Source: Streptomyces albireticuli (GTDB lineage: Bacteria > Actinomycetota > Actinomycetes > Streptomycetales > Streptomycetaceae). From it: DNA of 64,000 nt. The position numbers were made by a program, and so were the translations under genes. Of this stretch, positions 15,665 to 24,373 are shown piece by piece; the stretch's first letter is position 1, and each line of letters begins with the position of its first letter. Where the stretch lies: assembly GCF_021228125.1 (NCBI RefSeq), contig NZ_JAJQQS010000014.1, positions 124,001 through 188,000 of the forward strand, written 5' to 3'. The notes below the pieces were generated by a model. That model saw only the letters and a list, made by a program, of their open reading frames with translations. It was not told the DNA's origin and made no database searches.

Positions 15665-15869
15665 GCGCCCGACCCTAGCCCCGGGAACCGGGTCTCGGTA
15701 CTCAAGGTGATCCCCTGGTCACCTCCGGGAACCGGGGCCGGGGCCGCGCCGTGCCTGGCAGACGGCCCGCAAGATCCTTAAGCCGGGCGGCCGGTGCTTT
15801 CACCACATCGAGCGGAAGTACGACTTCACGATCTATGCGCGGCGCTCGTACGTCCTAGCGTGGTCGTCC

Positions 15870-18152
15870 ATGTCGCAGCCCTTCGAGCTCCCCCGCTTCT
15901 ACATGCCGTACCCGGCACGCCTGAACCCCCACCTGGAGAGCGCCCGCACGCATTCCAAGGCGTGGGCCCGCGAGATGCAGATGATCGAAGGATCGGGCAT
16001 CTGGGACGAAGCGGCGTACGACTCCCATGACTACGCACTGTTGTGCGCCTATACCCATCCCGACGCCTCGGCCACGGAGCTCTCCCTGGTGACCGACTGG
16101 TACGTCTGGGTGTTCTTCTTCGACGACCACTTCCTGGACATCTTCAAGCGCTCCGGCGACACCCCCGGCGCCAAGGCGTATCTGGACCGGCTGCCGGACT
16201 TCATGCCGATCCGCCTGGAGGACGGGTTCCCGGAGCCCACCAATCAGGTGGAGGCGGGCCTGGCGGATCTGTGGGCCCGTACGGTCCCGGTGATGTCGGA
16301 GGACTGGCGGCGGCGCTTCAAGGAGAGCACCCGGCACCTCCTGGAGGAGTCGCTGTGGGAGCTCGCCAACATCACCGAGGGCCGGGTCTCCAACCCCGTC
16401 GAGTACATCGAGATGCGCCGCAAGGTGGGCGGCGCCCCTTGGTCGGCGAACCTCGTCGAGCACGCGGTGGGTGCCGAGGTGCCCGCGGCGATCGCGGCGA
16501 CGCGGCCGATGCGGGTCCTGAAGGACACGTTCGCCGACGGGGTGCACCTGCGCAACGACCTCTTCTCGTACCAGCGCGAGACCGAGAGCGAGGGCGAGCT
16601 GGCCAACGCCGTCCTGGTGCTGGAGAAGTTCCTCGGCTGCGACACCCAGCAGGCGGCCGACTCCGTCAACGAACTGCTGACCTCCCGGCTCCAGCAGTTC
16701 GAGCACACGGCGCTCACCGAGGTGGGGCCGCTGCTGCGGGAGCACGGCATGGACCTCGCGGCCCACGCCGACGTCCTCGCCTATGTGAAGGGGCTCCAGG
16801 ACTGGCAGTCCGGCGGGCACGAGTGGCACATGCGCTCCAGCCGGTACATGAACGGCGCCCCGGCGAGGGACACCGCGGACACCGGTGCGGCGGCCGTCGT
16901 CGCGGCGGCGGGGGAGCCACTGGGCGTCCCGTCGGGCCTCGGCACGTCGACGGCGCGGCTGGTGGACTCGCTGGTGGCCTCGTCCCCCGCCCGGCTGCGC
17001 CGCTATTCCCACGTCCCCTTCGAGGCCGTCGGGCCGCTCCCGCACCCGGACTTCCGGATGCCGTACCCGACGCGGCTGAGCCCGCACCTGGAGGCGAACC
17101 GCCGCCACAACCTCGAGTGGAGCCGGCGCACGGGCATCCTCGACGCCGTGCCGGGCATCCCCGGCTCCGGCGTCTGGGACGAGGCGAAGCTCAAGGACTA
17201 CGACCTCCCGCTGTGCTCCGCGGGCATCCACCCCGACGCCGACGCCGCGCAGCTGGAGCTGACGACCGACTGGCTCACCTGGGGCACATACGCGGACGAC
17301 TACTACCCGATGCTCTACGGCCGCACGCCCGACATGGCCACCGCCTGGGCCGGTCACCAGCGGCTGCTGGCGCTCATGCCGCTGGACCTCTCCCCCACGG
17401 CCCCACCGCTCGGCCCGCTGGAGCGCGGCCTCGCCGACCTGTGGCCGCGTACGGCCGGCGGTCTGGACCCGGAGGGGCGCCGGGTCTTCCGCGCCACGGT
17501 CGAGGCCATGCTGGAGAGCTGGCTGTGGGAGCTGTCCAACCAGAAGCAGAACCGGATCCCCGACCCGGTCGACTACGTCGAGATGCGGCGCCAGACCTTC
17601 GGTTCGGACATGACCAAGGCCCTCTCCCGGCTCGGGCACGGCAACACCGTGCCGCCCGAGATCTACGCGGCACGGCCGGTCACGGCCATGGAGAACGCCG
17701 CCATGGACTACGCCTGCCTGATGAACGACGTCTTCTCGTACCAGAAGGAGGTCGAGTTCGAGGGCGAGTTCCACAACGCCGTAGTGGTGGTGCGGAACTT
17801 CTTCGACTGCGGGGTCACCGAGGCTCTCGGGATCGTCGCCGACCTGATGAACTCCCGGATGCGGGAGTTCCAGCACGTCGTCGGCGTCCAGCTGCCCGCC
17901 TTCTACGAGGACTTCGGGCTCGGCCAGGCCGTGCGGGACACCCTGGACGGTTACGCCGAGGAGCTCAAGAACTGGATGTCCGGGATCCTCCACTGGCACG
18001 ACGGCTGCCGCCGCTACGCCGAGGAGGACCTGCTGCGGCACGCCGCCCCGCCGGCACCGCCCGTGGGGGCGCCGGCCGGTCCGGGGACCTCGGCCGCCCG
18101 GCTCACGGAGCTGCTGCGGGCAACGGCGGCCGGGGTGCGCGCACTCGCCTGA
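15870..18152 (+). CDS. geoA: Geosmin synthase (germacradienol/geosmin synthase)
   Basis: 760 residues in two terpene-synthase domains. The N-terminal domain has the Mg-binding DDHFLD (residues 85-90) and NSE motif NDLFSYQRE (from Asn229) and converts farnesyl diphosphate to germacradienol and germacrene D. The C-terminal domain has the variant first motif DDYYPM and NDVFSYQKE and turns germacradienol into geosmin. Sequence such as HFYMPYPAR-like starts and GGHEWHMRSSRYMN is closely like the S. coelicolor enzyme over its whole length. No ribosome site precedes ATG 15870; TAGCGT at 15856-15861 could be a -10 giving a nearly leaderless mRNA. A hairpin follows. Confidence 0.97.
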   Translation: MSQPFELPRFYMPYPARLNPHLESARTHSKAWAREMQMIEGSGIWDEAAYDSHDYALLCAYTHPDASATELSLVTDWYVWVFFFDDHFLDIFKRSGDTPGAKAYLDRLPDFMPIRLEDGFPEPTNQVEAGLADLWARTVPVMSEDWRRRFKESTRHLLEESLWELANITEGRVSNPVEYIEMRRKVGGAPWSANLVEHAVGAEVPAAIAATRPMRVLKDTFADGVHLRNDLFSYQRETESEGELANAVLVLEKFLGCDTQQAADSVNELLTSRLQQFEHTALTEVGPLLREHGMDLAAHADVLAYVKGLQDWQSGGHEWHMRSSRYMNGAPARDTADTGAAAVVAAAGEPLGVPSGLGTSTARLVDSLVASSPARLRRYSHVPFEAVGPLPHPDFRMPYPTRLSPHLEANRRHNLEWSRRTGILDAVPGIPGSGVWDEAKLKDYDLPLCSAGIHPDADAAQLELTTDWLTWGTYADDYYPMLYGRTPDMATAWAGHQRLLALMPLDLSPTAPPLGPLERGLADLWPRTAGGLDPEGRRVFRATVEAMLESWLWELSNQKQNRIPDPVDYVEMRRQTFGSDMTKALSRLGHGNTVPPEIYAARPVTAMENAAMDYACLMNDVFSYQKEVEFEGEFHNAVVVVRNFFDCGVTEALGIVADLMNSRMREFQHVVGVQLPAFYEDFGLGQAVRDTLDGYAEELKNWMSGILHWHDGCRRYAEEDLLRHAAPPAPPVGAPAGPGTSAARLTELLRATAAGVRALA

Positions 18153-18191
18153 CCCGCCCGCGGCCGGTGCCCGACCGGATCGCGCGCGTGA

Positions 18192-18233
18192 ACCCGGCCG
18201 CCGCCCGCGCCTCCCCGGCCGTGGGCGGCGGCC
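18192..18233. terminator. Hairpin after geosmin synthase
   Basis: 13-bp perfect arms (CCGGCCGCCGCCC / GGGCGGCGGCCGG) with a 16-nt loop, 40 bp past the geosmin synthase stop and before the MerR-type gene. Confidence 0.5.
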
Positions 18234-18289
18234 GGACCCACCGGCGGTCGTTTGACCTTCAAGCCGCCTGAACGTCCAGAATCACGGCC

Positions 18290-19399
18290 ATGAACGACAC
18301 CACCGAACTGCTCGGCATCAGCGCCTTCGCGCGCCGGGTCGGCCTCGCGCCGTCCGCCCTCCGCTTCTACGACGACTGCCGGGTCCTGACCCCCGCACGG
18401 GTCGACGGCACCACCGGCTACCGCTTCTACAGTCCGGACCAGGAGGACCGCGCGCGGCTGCTGCGGCGGCTCCGGGAGGCCGGGCTCCCGCTGGCCGGGA
18501 TCGCCGTGGTGCTGGACGGCCCCGAGGAGGTGGGCCGGGAGCTGCTGGAGCGGCACCTGGGCACGGTGCGGGAGCAGTCGGAGGCCGCGCGGGCCGCGAT
18601 AGCCGCGGTGCTGCGCCGGTGGGACGAGGCGGCGGCCGGTAAGGCCGGCGGCTGCCGGGTGCGGCTCGGGGGCGCCGAACTGGCCAGCGCCGTGCGGCAG
18701 GTGGTGCCGGCGGCGGCCACCGACCCGGAGTACCCGGAGCTGGGCCGCGTCCTCGTCGAGGTCGACGCGGGCGAGGTGCGGCTGGTGGCGACCGACCGGT
18801 TCCGGCTGTCGGTGCGGGTGCTGCGGCCGCTGGAGGCGGAGGGCGGTTCCGGCAGTGTGCTGGTGCCGGCCGCCGAGCTGGTCGGGCTCGGGCAGTGGGC
18901 CGCGCGGGCGGTCGAGGTGACGCTGGAGTTCGGCCCGGAGGGGGCCCGGGTCCGCACCGGCACCGGCGAGGAGCGGGAACTGCCCACGGAGGAGGGTCAC
19001 TTCCCCATGTACCGGGGGGTGCTGGACGCCATGGCCCCGCCCGCGCACCGCGTGGTCGTGAGCCGTACGGCCCTGCGCGACGCGGTCGAGAGCTTCGGCG
19101 AGGCGGCGGCCGTGGCGCTGGACTGGAAGCGGGACGAGGTGACCGTCTCCCTCCGCGACGAGGGCGCCGGTCCCGGCGGCGGTACGCGGACACTGCCCGT
19201 GATCTGTCAGGACGCGCCGCCGCCGCGGCTCTTCTTCGACCCGGCCGTGCTGGTGCCCGCGCTGGAGACGAGCGTGGGGCCGGACGTGCTGCTGGAGGTG
19301 GCGACGGTGGCCACACCGGTGATCGTCCGCTCGGCGGATCAGGGGAGTTTCACGACGTTGGTGATGCCGGTGGCGCCGGAGCCGGTGGCGAACGACTGA
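18290..19399 (+). CDS. MerR-type DNA-binding domain fused to a DNA-polymerase-III beta-clamp-like domain
   Basis: 369 residues. Residues 1-75 are a MerR winged helix (LLGISAFARRVGLAPSALRF, YDDCRVLTP, GYRFYSPDQ), with a helical linker to about 115. From about 120 onward it resembles the sliding-clamp domains: a CRVRLGGAELASAVRQVVPA start, VRLVATDRFRLSVR (the DnaN signature ATDxYRL/RL) and EGHFPMYRGVL. Fusions of this type occur in actinomycetes; the clamp fold probably serves as ligand-binding or dimer platform rather than as a processivity factor, as there is room for only about two of the three DnaN domains. It may regulate a neighbour or itself. Ends at a strong bidirectional terminator. 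Confidence 0.85.
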   Translation: MNDTTELLGISAFARRVGLAPSALRFYDDCRVLTPARVDGTTGYRFYSPDQEDRARLLRRLREAGLPLAGIAVVLDGPEEVGRELLERHLGTVREQSEAARAAIAAVLRRWDEAAAGKAGGCRVRLGGAELASAVRQVVPAAATDPEYPELGRVLVEVDAGEVRLVATDRFRLSVRVLRPLEAEGGSGSVLVPAAELVGLGQWAARAVEVTLEFGPEGARVRTGTGEERELPTEEGHFPMYRGVLDAMAPPAHRVVVSRTALRDAVESFGEAAAVALDWKRDEVTVSLRDEGAGPGGGTRTLPVICQDAPPPRLFFDPAVLVPALETSVGPDVLLEVATVATPVIVRSADQGSFTTLVMPVAPEPVAND

Positions 19400-19461
19400 G
19401 ACGGCGGGGGCCGGGGCGGGGCGACCGCTCGGGCGGCCGCCCGAGCCGAACGGCCTTTGCC

Positions 19462-19504
19462 TCCGGGTGGCCCCTCCGCTCACGGAACGGAGGGGCCACC
19501 CGGA
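19462..19504. terminator. Bidirectional terminator between MerR-clamp and MarR genes
   Basis: Perfect 17-bp stem (left arm TCCGGGTGGCCCCTCCG) with a 9-nt loop in the 119-bp gap between two convergent genes. Confidence 0.8.
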
Positions 19505-19518
19505 CGCGTGACGAGTCA

Positions 19519-19986
19519 TCAGGGCATGTCGCTACCGACGTTCCGCATCATCTGCCGGAGGACCTTCAGGGCGACCACGTAGTCGCTGTCGTCGATGCCC
19601 TGGTGGATGTGGTCGCGGATCGCCGGGATGCGCGGGTGGAGGGCGGCGCGGGCCTCGTCCCCCTCATCGGTGATCCACAGCCGCCCCTCGTCGTCGCGAG
19701 TGAGCCAGCCGCGTCCGAGCAGGACCTCCGAATCGGCCTCCAGGTCGTCCTCGGGCCTGATGTACGAGCTCATCGCCTGCTGGAGCTCGGGGACGGTCAT
19801 ACCGTGACCGTCGGGCGAGATGTCATGCTTCGACAGATTGCGCAGCAGCCAGTACTGGGGCTGGGACATGCCGAGTTCGACCAGCTGGGCTCGGGTGAAC
19901 CCGATGAGGGCCTCGTAGGCCATTCCGGTCCAGTACGCGGCCGGCTGCGCGGCGAGCTGTGCGTCGGACATGTGCTCGGTGGTCAT
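19519..19986 (-). CDS. MarR-family transcriptional regulator
   Basis: 155 residues. Winged helix of the MarR type: LVELGMSQPQYWLLRNLSKH, TVPELQQAMSSYI, then the wing GRGWLTRDDEGRLWITDEGD, with terminal helices for dimer formation. ATG 19986 follows a GGGGGA ribosome site; a short upstream extension is less likely. The inverted repeats just upstream (19990-20027) suggest autoregulation. The target and ligand are unknown. Confidence 0.85.
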   Translation of the reverse strand: MTTEHMSDAQLAAQPAAYWTGMAYEALIGFTRAQLVELGMSQPQYWLLRNLSKHDISPDGHGMTVPELQQAMSSYIRPEDDLEADSEVLLGRGWLTRDDEGRLWITDEGDEARAALHPRIPAIRDHIHQGIDDSDYVVALKVLRQMMRNVGSDMP

Positions 19987-19989
19987 GTG

Positions 19990-20027
19990 CGGTGTCCCCC
20001 TACGAATGATCATTTACATGGACACCG
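19990..20027. promoter_or_regulatory. Candidate operator of the MarR gene
   Basis: Arms CGGTGTCC and GGACACCG (8 bp, perfect) flank a region that contains the 10-bp palindrome AATGATCATT at 20005-20014. It begins just upstream of the MarR start and covers the ribosome site, as expected for an autoregulatory site. Confidence 0.5.
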
Positions 20028-20122
20028 TAGAACCTGAAGCCCGGTCGAGGTCAAGGCGGAGGGGCCGGGCCGGCCGGGCGGGAAGAGCCGCCCGCGAGGC
20101 TCGCCCCGGCGGCGCCCCGCCC

Positions 20123-20689
20123 TCACTCACCCGCCCGCCGTCGCTCCCGCAGCGCCCGCACCCGCCCCCGGCTCGCGCAGGCCGGTGACGGGCACCACCT
20201 GCGCCGCCCCCCGGCGTTGACGAAGACGCCCCGGCAGTCGTGCTCCGGGCAGACGGCCAACGCGTGGCGGTCGGGCCCGGTGAGGTGGTCGACGGCCTGA
20301 CGGGCGATGCGGGCTAGCGCGGCGGCGGTCGTGGGCGGGGGTTCACGCCGCAGGCGGTCGCCGGCGACGAGGCGCACGGGGTCGGGGGTGGCGGAGAGGA
20401 AGCGTTCGAGCGCGGCGAGGGCCTCGGTGGGCGGCGGGTCCTCGGCGACGGTCGCCAGGGCGAGCGGGCGCAGGGTCTCCCGCAGTTCGCGGGCCCGCCG
20501 GAGGTCGGCCTCGCCGGGCGGCCGGACAGGGGAGAGCTCGCTGCGCTCCAGCCACTCCCCCAGCCGTTCGGGGGTGGCGACGCGCTCGACGGGCCGGGCC
20601 CCGAACGCCTGGCCACGAGTGGCGAGGAGATTGAGCCAGGTGGCACCGCAGTCGAAGCGGAAGGCCTGCCGCGCGTCGTCGTCCGTCAT
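20123..20689 (-). CDS. CGNR zinc-finger (ABATE-domain) putative regulator
   Basis: 188 residues. The N-terminal domain (FRFDCGATWLNLLATRG) is that of the ABATE stress-induced regulator family; the C-terminal zinc finger is CPEHDC then RRRWCPSPACASRGRVRALR. The family signature CGNR is CASR here, but the four Cys and basic tail remain. It should bind DNA. ATG 20689 was chosen because the in-frame GTG at 20710 lies inside the palindromic operator shared with the divergent hydrolase gene. No ribosome site precedes it, so a leaderless mRNA is possible. Confidence 0.8.
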   Translation of the reverse strand: MTDDDARQAFRFDCGATWLNLLATRGQAFGARPVERVATPERLGEWLERSELSPVRPPGEADLRRARELRETLRPLALATVAEDPPPTEALAALERFLSATPDPVRLVAGDRLRREPPPTTAAALARIARQAVDHLTGPDRHALAVCPEHDCRGVFVNAGGRRRWCPSPACASRGRVRALRERRRAGE

Positions 20690-20698
20690 GGGATCAGC

Positions 20699-20745
20699 GT
20701 AACGCTTCACCCGTTACAGTGAATGCGTAACGGGTGAAGCGTTAC
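20699..20745. promoter_or_regulatory. Double palindromic operator between the CGNR regulator and hydrolase genes
   Basis: Two perfect 19-bp arms, GTAACGCTTCACCCGTTAC (20699-20717) and its reverse complement (20727-20745), separated by 9 nt. Each arm is itself a GTAAC-N9-GTTAC dyad, so the site offers two dimer sites in mirror order. It fills the whole gap between the two divergent genes, so a bound protein would control both. Confidence 0.85.
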
Positions 20746-20785
20746 ATCCATGCCCCGCCCCGGGGGACGAGTGAGAGGGAACGGC

Positions 20786-21721
20786 ATGAATCCGCAGGAA
20801 GCACCCCTGGCCGGACCGGCCGGGGGACCGGTCGTCCGCACGGTGCTCGGCGATGTCCCGCCCGGCGGACTGGGGGTCTGCGACGCCCACGACCACCTCT
20901 TCCTCCGCAGTCCGCTGCTGCCCGGCCAGGAGCTCGCCGACCCGGTGGCCGCCGGCGCGGAGCTGCGGGCGTTCCGGGAGGCGGGCGGCGGGGCCGTCGT
21001 GCAGTGGACGCCGCGCGGGATGGGGCGCCGGCGCGGGGAACTCGCCGCTCTGGCACGGGCCACGGGCGTGCGCCTGGTCGCGGCGACGGGGCTGCACCAG
21101 GCGGTGCACTACGACCCTGAGCTGCTCGGCCGCATACGCACGGAACTGGCCGGGCTGTTCGTCGAGGACCTGACCACCGCGCCGGTCCGGGCGGGTCTGA
21201 TCAAGGTGGCGGGAGGGTTCCACGGGCTGGACGCCCACGCCCGGTGGGTGATGGCGGCCGCCGCCGAGGCGCACCACGCGACCGGCGCGCCCGTGGCCGT
21301 CCACCTCGAACTGGGTACGGGCGCCCCGGCGGTGCTGGACGTGCTCTGCGGCGAGGGCGAGGTGCCGCCGGACCGGGTGATCCTCGGTCATCCGGGCCGG
21401 TCCGCCGATGTGCGGGCGCAGCTGTCGGCGGCGCGCTCGGGCGCGTACCTCGCCTTCGACGGCCCTTCGCGGGCCCACCATCCCACGGACTGGCGGCTCT
21501 TCGACTCGCTTGCCGCGCTCGCGGAGGCCGGGCACGCCGACCGGATCCTGCTCGGTGGTGACACGACCACGGCGGCCGCCCGCGCGGTCGGCGGCGGGCC
21601 GGGGATGCCGTATCTGCTGAGCACCCTGCGGCCGGCGCTGGCGGCCGAGCTGGGCGAGGAGTTCGCCGCGCGGGTGTTCGTCGGGAATCCGGCCCGCGCG
21701 TTCGCGGCGCACTGGCACTGA
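20786..21721 (+). CDS. Phosphotriesterase-family metal-dependent hydrolase
   Basis: 311 residues. Order of metal ligands matches the family: VCDAHDHLF (HxH), LIKVAGG (bridging Lys), VHLELG and ILGHPGR (two His), and LLGGDTT (Asp). Members hydrolyse phosphotriesters, lactones or related esters; the natural substrate here is likely a lactone or small ester (inference). ATG 20786 follows AGAGGGAA; ATG 20750 is in frame but has no ribosome site and abuts the operator. The gene is divergent from, and presumably controlled by, the CGNR-type regulator. Confidence 0.85.
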   Translation: MNPQEAPLAGPAGGPVVRTVLGDVPPGGLGVCDAHDHLFLRSPLLPGQELADPVAAGAELRAFREAGGGAVVQWTPRGMGRRRGELAALARATGVRLVAATGLHQAVHYDPELLGRIRTELAGLFVEDLTTAPVRAGLIKVAGGFHGLDAHARWVMAAAAEAHHATGAPVAVHLELGTGAPAVLDVLCGEGEVPPDRVILGHPGRSADVRAQLSAARSGAYLAFDGPSRAHHPTDWRLFDSLAALAEAGHADRILLGGDTTTAAARAVGGGPGMPYLLSTLRPALAAELGEEFAARVFVGNPARAFAAHWH

Positions 21722-21785
21722 GGAGCGGCAGGGAGCGCGGCACGGACCGCGCACCGGCCGGACCGCCGTCCGGCTTCCGACGCGC

Positions 21786-21827
21786 GTGTGGGGCCCGGCG
21801 GCCTCTTCGGGCCGCCGGGCCCCACAC
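21786..21827. terminator. Bidirectional terminator between hydrolase and LuxC-PaaK genes
   Basis: Perfect 18-bp stem (left arm GTGTGGGGCCCGGCGGCC) with a 6-nt TCTTCG loop, between two convergent stop codons at 21721 and 21842. Confidence 0.88.
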
Positions 21828-21841
21828 GTCAGCGGTCGTGG

Positions 21842-24373
21842 CTAGCGCCGGGTGTCGACCACCGACCGCAGCTTGCCGCTGGTCGCGGTGCGCTCCAGGT
21901 CGGCGCCGTCGACCACCTCGACGCCGAGGTCGAGCAGGCGCTCGTCCACCGCGGACCGCAGCTCGGGGTAGTCCGCCAGGAAGGCGTCCCGCGCCTCGTC
22001 CGGGCCGACGGCCAGGGTGCGCTCCACGCGGACCGTGAGGGACTCGCGGTTCCCGCTGCCGGCCAGCAGGATCTGGAGCTCGCCGCTGTAGCGGAGGCGC
22101 TCCTCCGCGATGGCCGTGAACCGGCGGTGGTTGAGGAAGTACGTCGCCACCCGCATCACGTCGCCGAGCCTGCCCAGCAGCTCGAAGCGCGGTGCGTGGC
22201 TGCCGCAGGGGCAGCGGCCGGGCAGTTCCCGGCCGAGGTCGCCGATGACGTAGCGGCCGAGGTGCTGGCCGCGCCGGGCGTGGGTGGTGAACACCAGCCG
22301 GCCGGTCTCCCCCGGTGCCACGGGCCGGTCGGCGTCGGTGTCGAGGATCTCCAGGGTGTGCAGGTCGGCGTGCAGGTGGTGGACGCTGCCCGTGCTCTCG
22401 GTGCACTGATAGCCGAGCGGGCCGAGGTCGGTGCTGCCGTAGGTGATGGAGTGGACGACCTCGACGCCGAACTCCTCGGTGAGGGTGCGGCGCTGTTCCG
22501 CCGTGAAGTGCTCACCGCCGTAGAAGATCTTGCGGATGCCGCCGTACGCGCGCAGCAGGCCGGCCTGTTCGTGCAGCAGCTGCCACAGGTAGGACGGCAT
22601 GCCGAAGAGCGTGTCGACCTCGTACGCGACGAGCATCTCCGCGGTGGCCCGGTGGTCGGGGCCGGCGGCCATCGGCATCTGGGTGCCGCCCAGCCGCTCC
22701 AGGATGGAGAAGAAGCTGATGAAGCCGCCGTACATGCCGCCGCAGTAGAAGAGGTTGGCGGTGCGGTCGCGGGCCGGGTCGTAGCCCGCGGCGAGCAGGC
22801 CGCGGGCGGCGGCGCGCATCTGGGTGTCGTAGTCGTCGTAGGTGAAGAGCGACAGGGCGGGGGTGCCGGTGCTGCCGCCGCTGCGGAAGTACAGCTCCGC
22901 GTCGCGCCGGTCGACGCCGTCGTTGAGCTCCTGGACCGCGGCCTTGTCCAGCAGGGGCCCGGAGGGCGGCGGGAAGGCGGCCGGGCGGGCCAGGTCGTCG
23001 AGGCAGGCGGTGGTGGCGAAGCGCTCGTCGGCCTGGACTGCGACGCGGCGGCTGTAGCGCTGGAGGGCGTAGACGCCGTCGTGCGGCTCGCCGGAGTAGC
23101 CGGCGGTCATGGCGCCGACGGGGGTGACGCGGGTGGCGCCGGCGGCCAGGACCGTCGCGGCGAGCTCGGCGACGTCCGCGCGGCCGCCCGCGAGGCCCGC
23201 GGTCTGGAGGTAGCGGCGCATGGGGCGCAGGGTCGCGATGAGGTTCTTGCGGGGCAGCGGCTTGACCCAGACGCTGCGGTGCAGCGGGGAGGCGGTGAGC
23301 GCCGGGCGGACGTCGGCCATGACGCGCCAGGTGCCGTCGGGGGCGGCGATCACCTTGGTGAGACCGAGGTGCTCCTCCAGGCGGGCGAGGTGCTCGGTGG
23401 TGGTGAGCTCGGCGTACTCGGCGGGGTCGAGGTCCTCCTCGGCGGGTGCCGGGCAGGCGGCGAGCGCCCGCGCGAGGCGGCCGGCGAAGGCGTGGAGCTC
23501 GTCGGTGTCCTCGGTGTCGAGGTAGACGACCTGCGGGCTGGAGCACGCCTGCTGTTCGAAGAGGCAGACGTCCTGGGCCAGGGCGGTCAGGGTGGCCTCG
23601 TCCGCCCAGGCGTCGCGGGTGAGGTAGGCGAAGGAGATCTTGTGTCCCCACTCCACCAGACGGCAGCCGGCCGGGACGTGGGCGGCGACGCCCTCGACGG
23701 CGGCCTCGCCGCCCCACACCGCGACGGCGTCGGCGGGGGCGCACATCTGCCGCAGCCAGTCCTGCCGGGAGGAGGGGAAGCGCAGTACGACGACGCGCTC
23801 GGCGACGGCGCCGGTCGGGTCGAGGGCGGCGAGCTCGGCGAGCAGGTGCTGGGCGAGGAGGGTGTCGGCGCTGCTGGTCTTGAGGATGTTGACGTTGCCG
23901 GCGAGCAGTCCCTCGATCAGGCTGAGGGGGGCGACGGTGGCGGCGTTGCCGGGGGCTATGTGGGCGACGAGGCCGACCGGTGCCCAGGCCTCGTAGACGG
24001 TCTCCTTGGCGTCGGGCCGGGTCAGCCGCTCGGGTGCGGTGCCGCCCAGCTCGCGGCGGAGCTTGCGGGTCAGCGCGCCGCGCTCCAGGAAGGCGGCGAG
24101 CTCGGCGAGCACGTCCCCGTCCTCGTCGGCGGGCAGGTGCGGGGCGAGCCGTGCCCGGACGGCGCCGTCGGGGTCGCGCAGGGCGGCGGCGAGGGCGTCG
24201 CAGGCGGCGAGGAGGGTCTCGGTGTCCAGCGGTGCGGCGAGGGCGGCCTCGACGGCGGCGGGCAGCGTGGCCAGGCGGCGGGCGGCCTCGTCGTCACCGA
24301 TGAAGGCGCCCTGCCAGTAGTGGTGGTGAGGCGTCGAGGACGCCCCGGACGTCGGAAGCGCTGCGTCGGTCAT
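21842..24373 (-). CDS. LuxC-like acyl reductase fused to a PaaK-like adenylate-forming ligase
   Basis: 843 residues in two enzyme parts. Residues 1 to about 460 resemble LuxC, the NADPH-dependent acyl-CoA/acyl-protein reductase: APVGLVAHIAPGNAATVAPL, GNVNILKTSS and the nucleophile region FEQQACSSPQVVYL (Cys277). Residues about 465-843 are a phenylacetate-CoA-ligase-like AMP-forming domain: ELYFRSGGSTGTPALS (phosphate loop), YGGEHF, YGSTDLGPLGY, FTTHARRGQHLGRYVIGDLG and the C-terminal subdomain ending SGKLRSVVDTRR. The order reductase-then-ligase is the reverse of classical carboxylic acid reductases, and no carrier domain lies between. ATG 24373 overlaps the LuxE-like stop (ATGA). Last gene of a five-gene operon. 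Confidence 0.88.
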   Translation of the reverse strand: MTDAALPTSGASSTPHHHYWQGAFIGDDEAARRLATLPAAVEAALAAPLDTETLLAACDALAAALRDPDGAVRARLAPHLPADEDGDVLAELAAFLERGALTRKLRRELGGTAPERLTRPDAKETVYEAWAPVGLVAHIAPGNAATVAPLSLIEGLLAGNVNILKTSSADTLLAQHLLAELAALDPTGAVAERVVVLRFPSSRQDWLRQMCAPADAVAVWGGEAAVEGVAAHVPAGCRLVEWGHKISFAYLTRDAWADEATLTALAQDVCLFEQQACSSPQVVYLDTEDTDELHAFAGRLARALAACPAPAEEDLDPAEYAELTTTEHLARLEEHLGLTKVIAAPDGTWRVMADVRPALTASPLHRSVWVKPLPRKNLIATLRPMRRYLQTAGLAGGRADVAELAATVLAAGATRVTPVGAMTAGYSGEPHDGVYALQRYSRRVAVQADERFATTACLDDLARPAAFPPPSGPLLDKAAVQELNDGVDRRDAELYFRSGGSTGTPALSLFTYDDYDTQMRAAARGLLAAGYDPARDRTANLFYCGGMYGGFISFFSILERLGGTQMPMAAGPDHRATAEMLVAYEVDTLFGMPSYLWQLLHEQAGLLRAYGGIRKIFYGGEHFTAEQRRTLTEEFGVEVVHSITYGSTDLGPLGYQCTESTGSVHHLHADLHTLEILDTDADRPVAPGETGRLVFTTHARRGQHLGRYVIGDLGRELPGRCPCGSHAPRFELLGRLGDVMRVATYFLNHRRFTAIAEERLRYSGELQILLAGSGNRESLTVRVERTLAVGPDEARDAFLADYPELRSAVDERLLDLGVEVVDGADLERTATSGKLRSVVDTRR

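Noticed and set aside
20750..20785. Hydrolase start at ATG 20750
   Set aside because: No ribosome site and directly next to the operator; ATG 20786 has AGAGGGAA upstream and begins the conserved protein.
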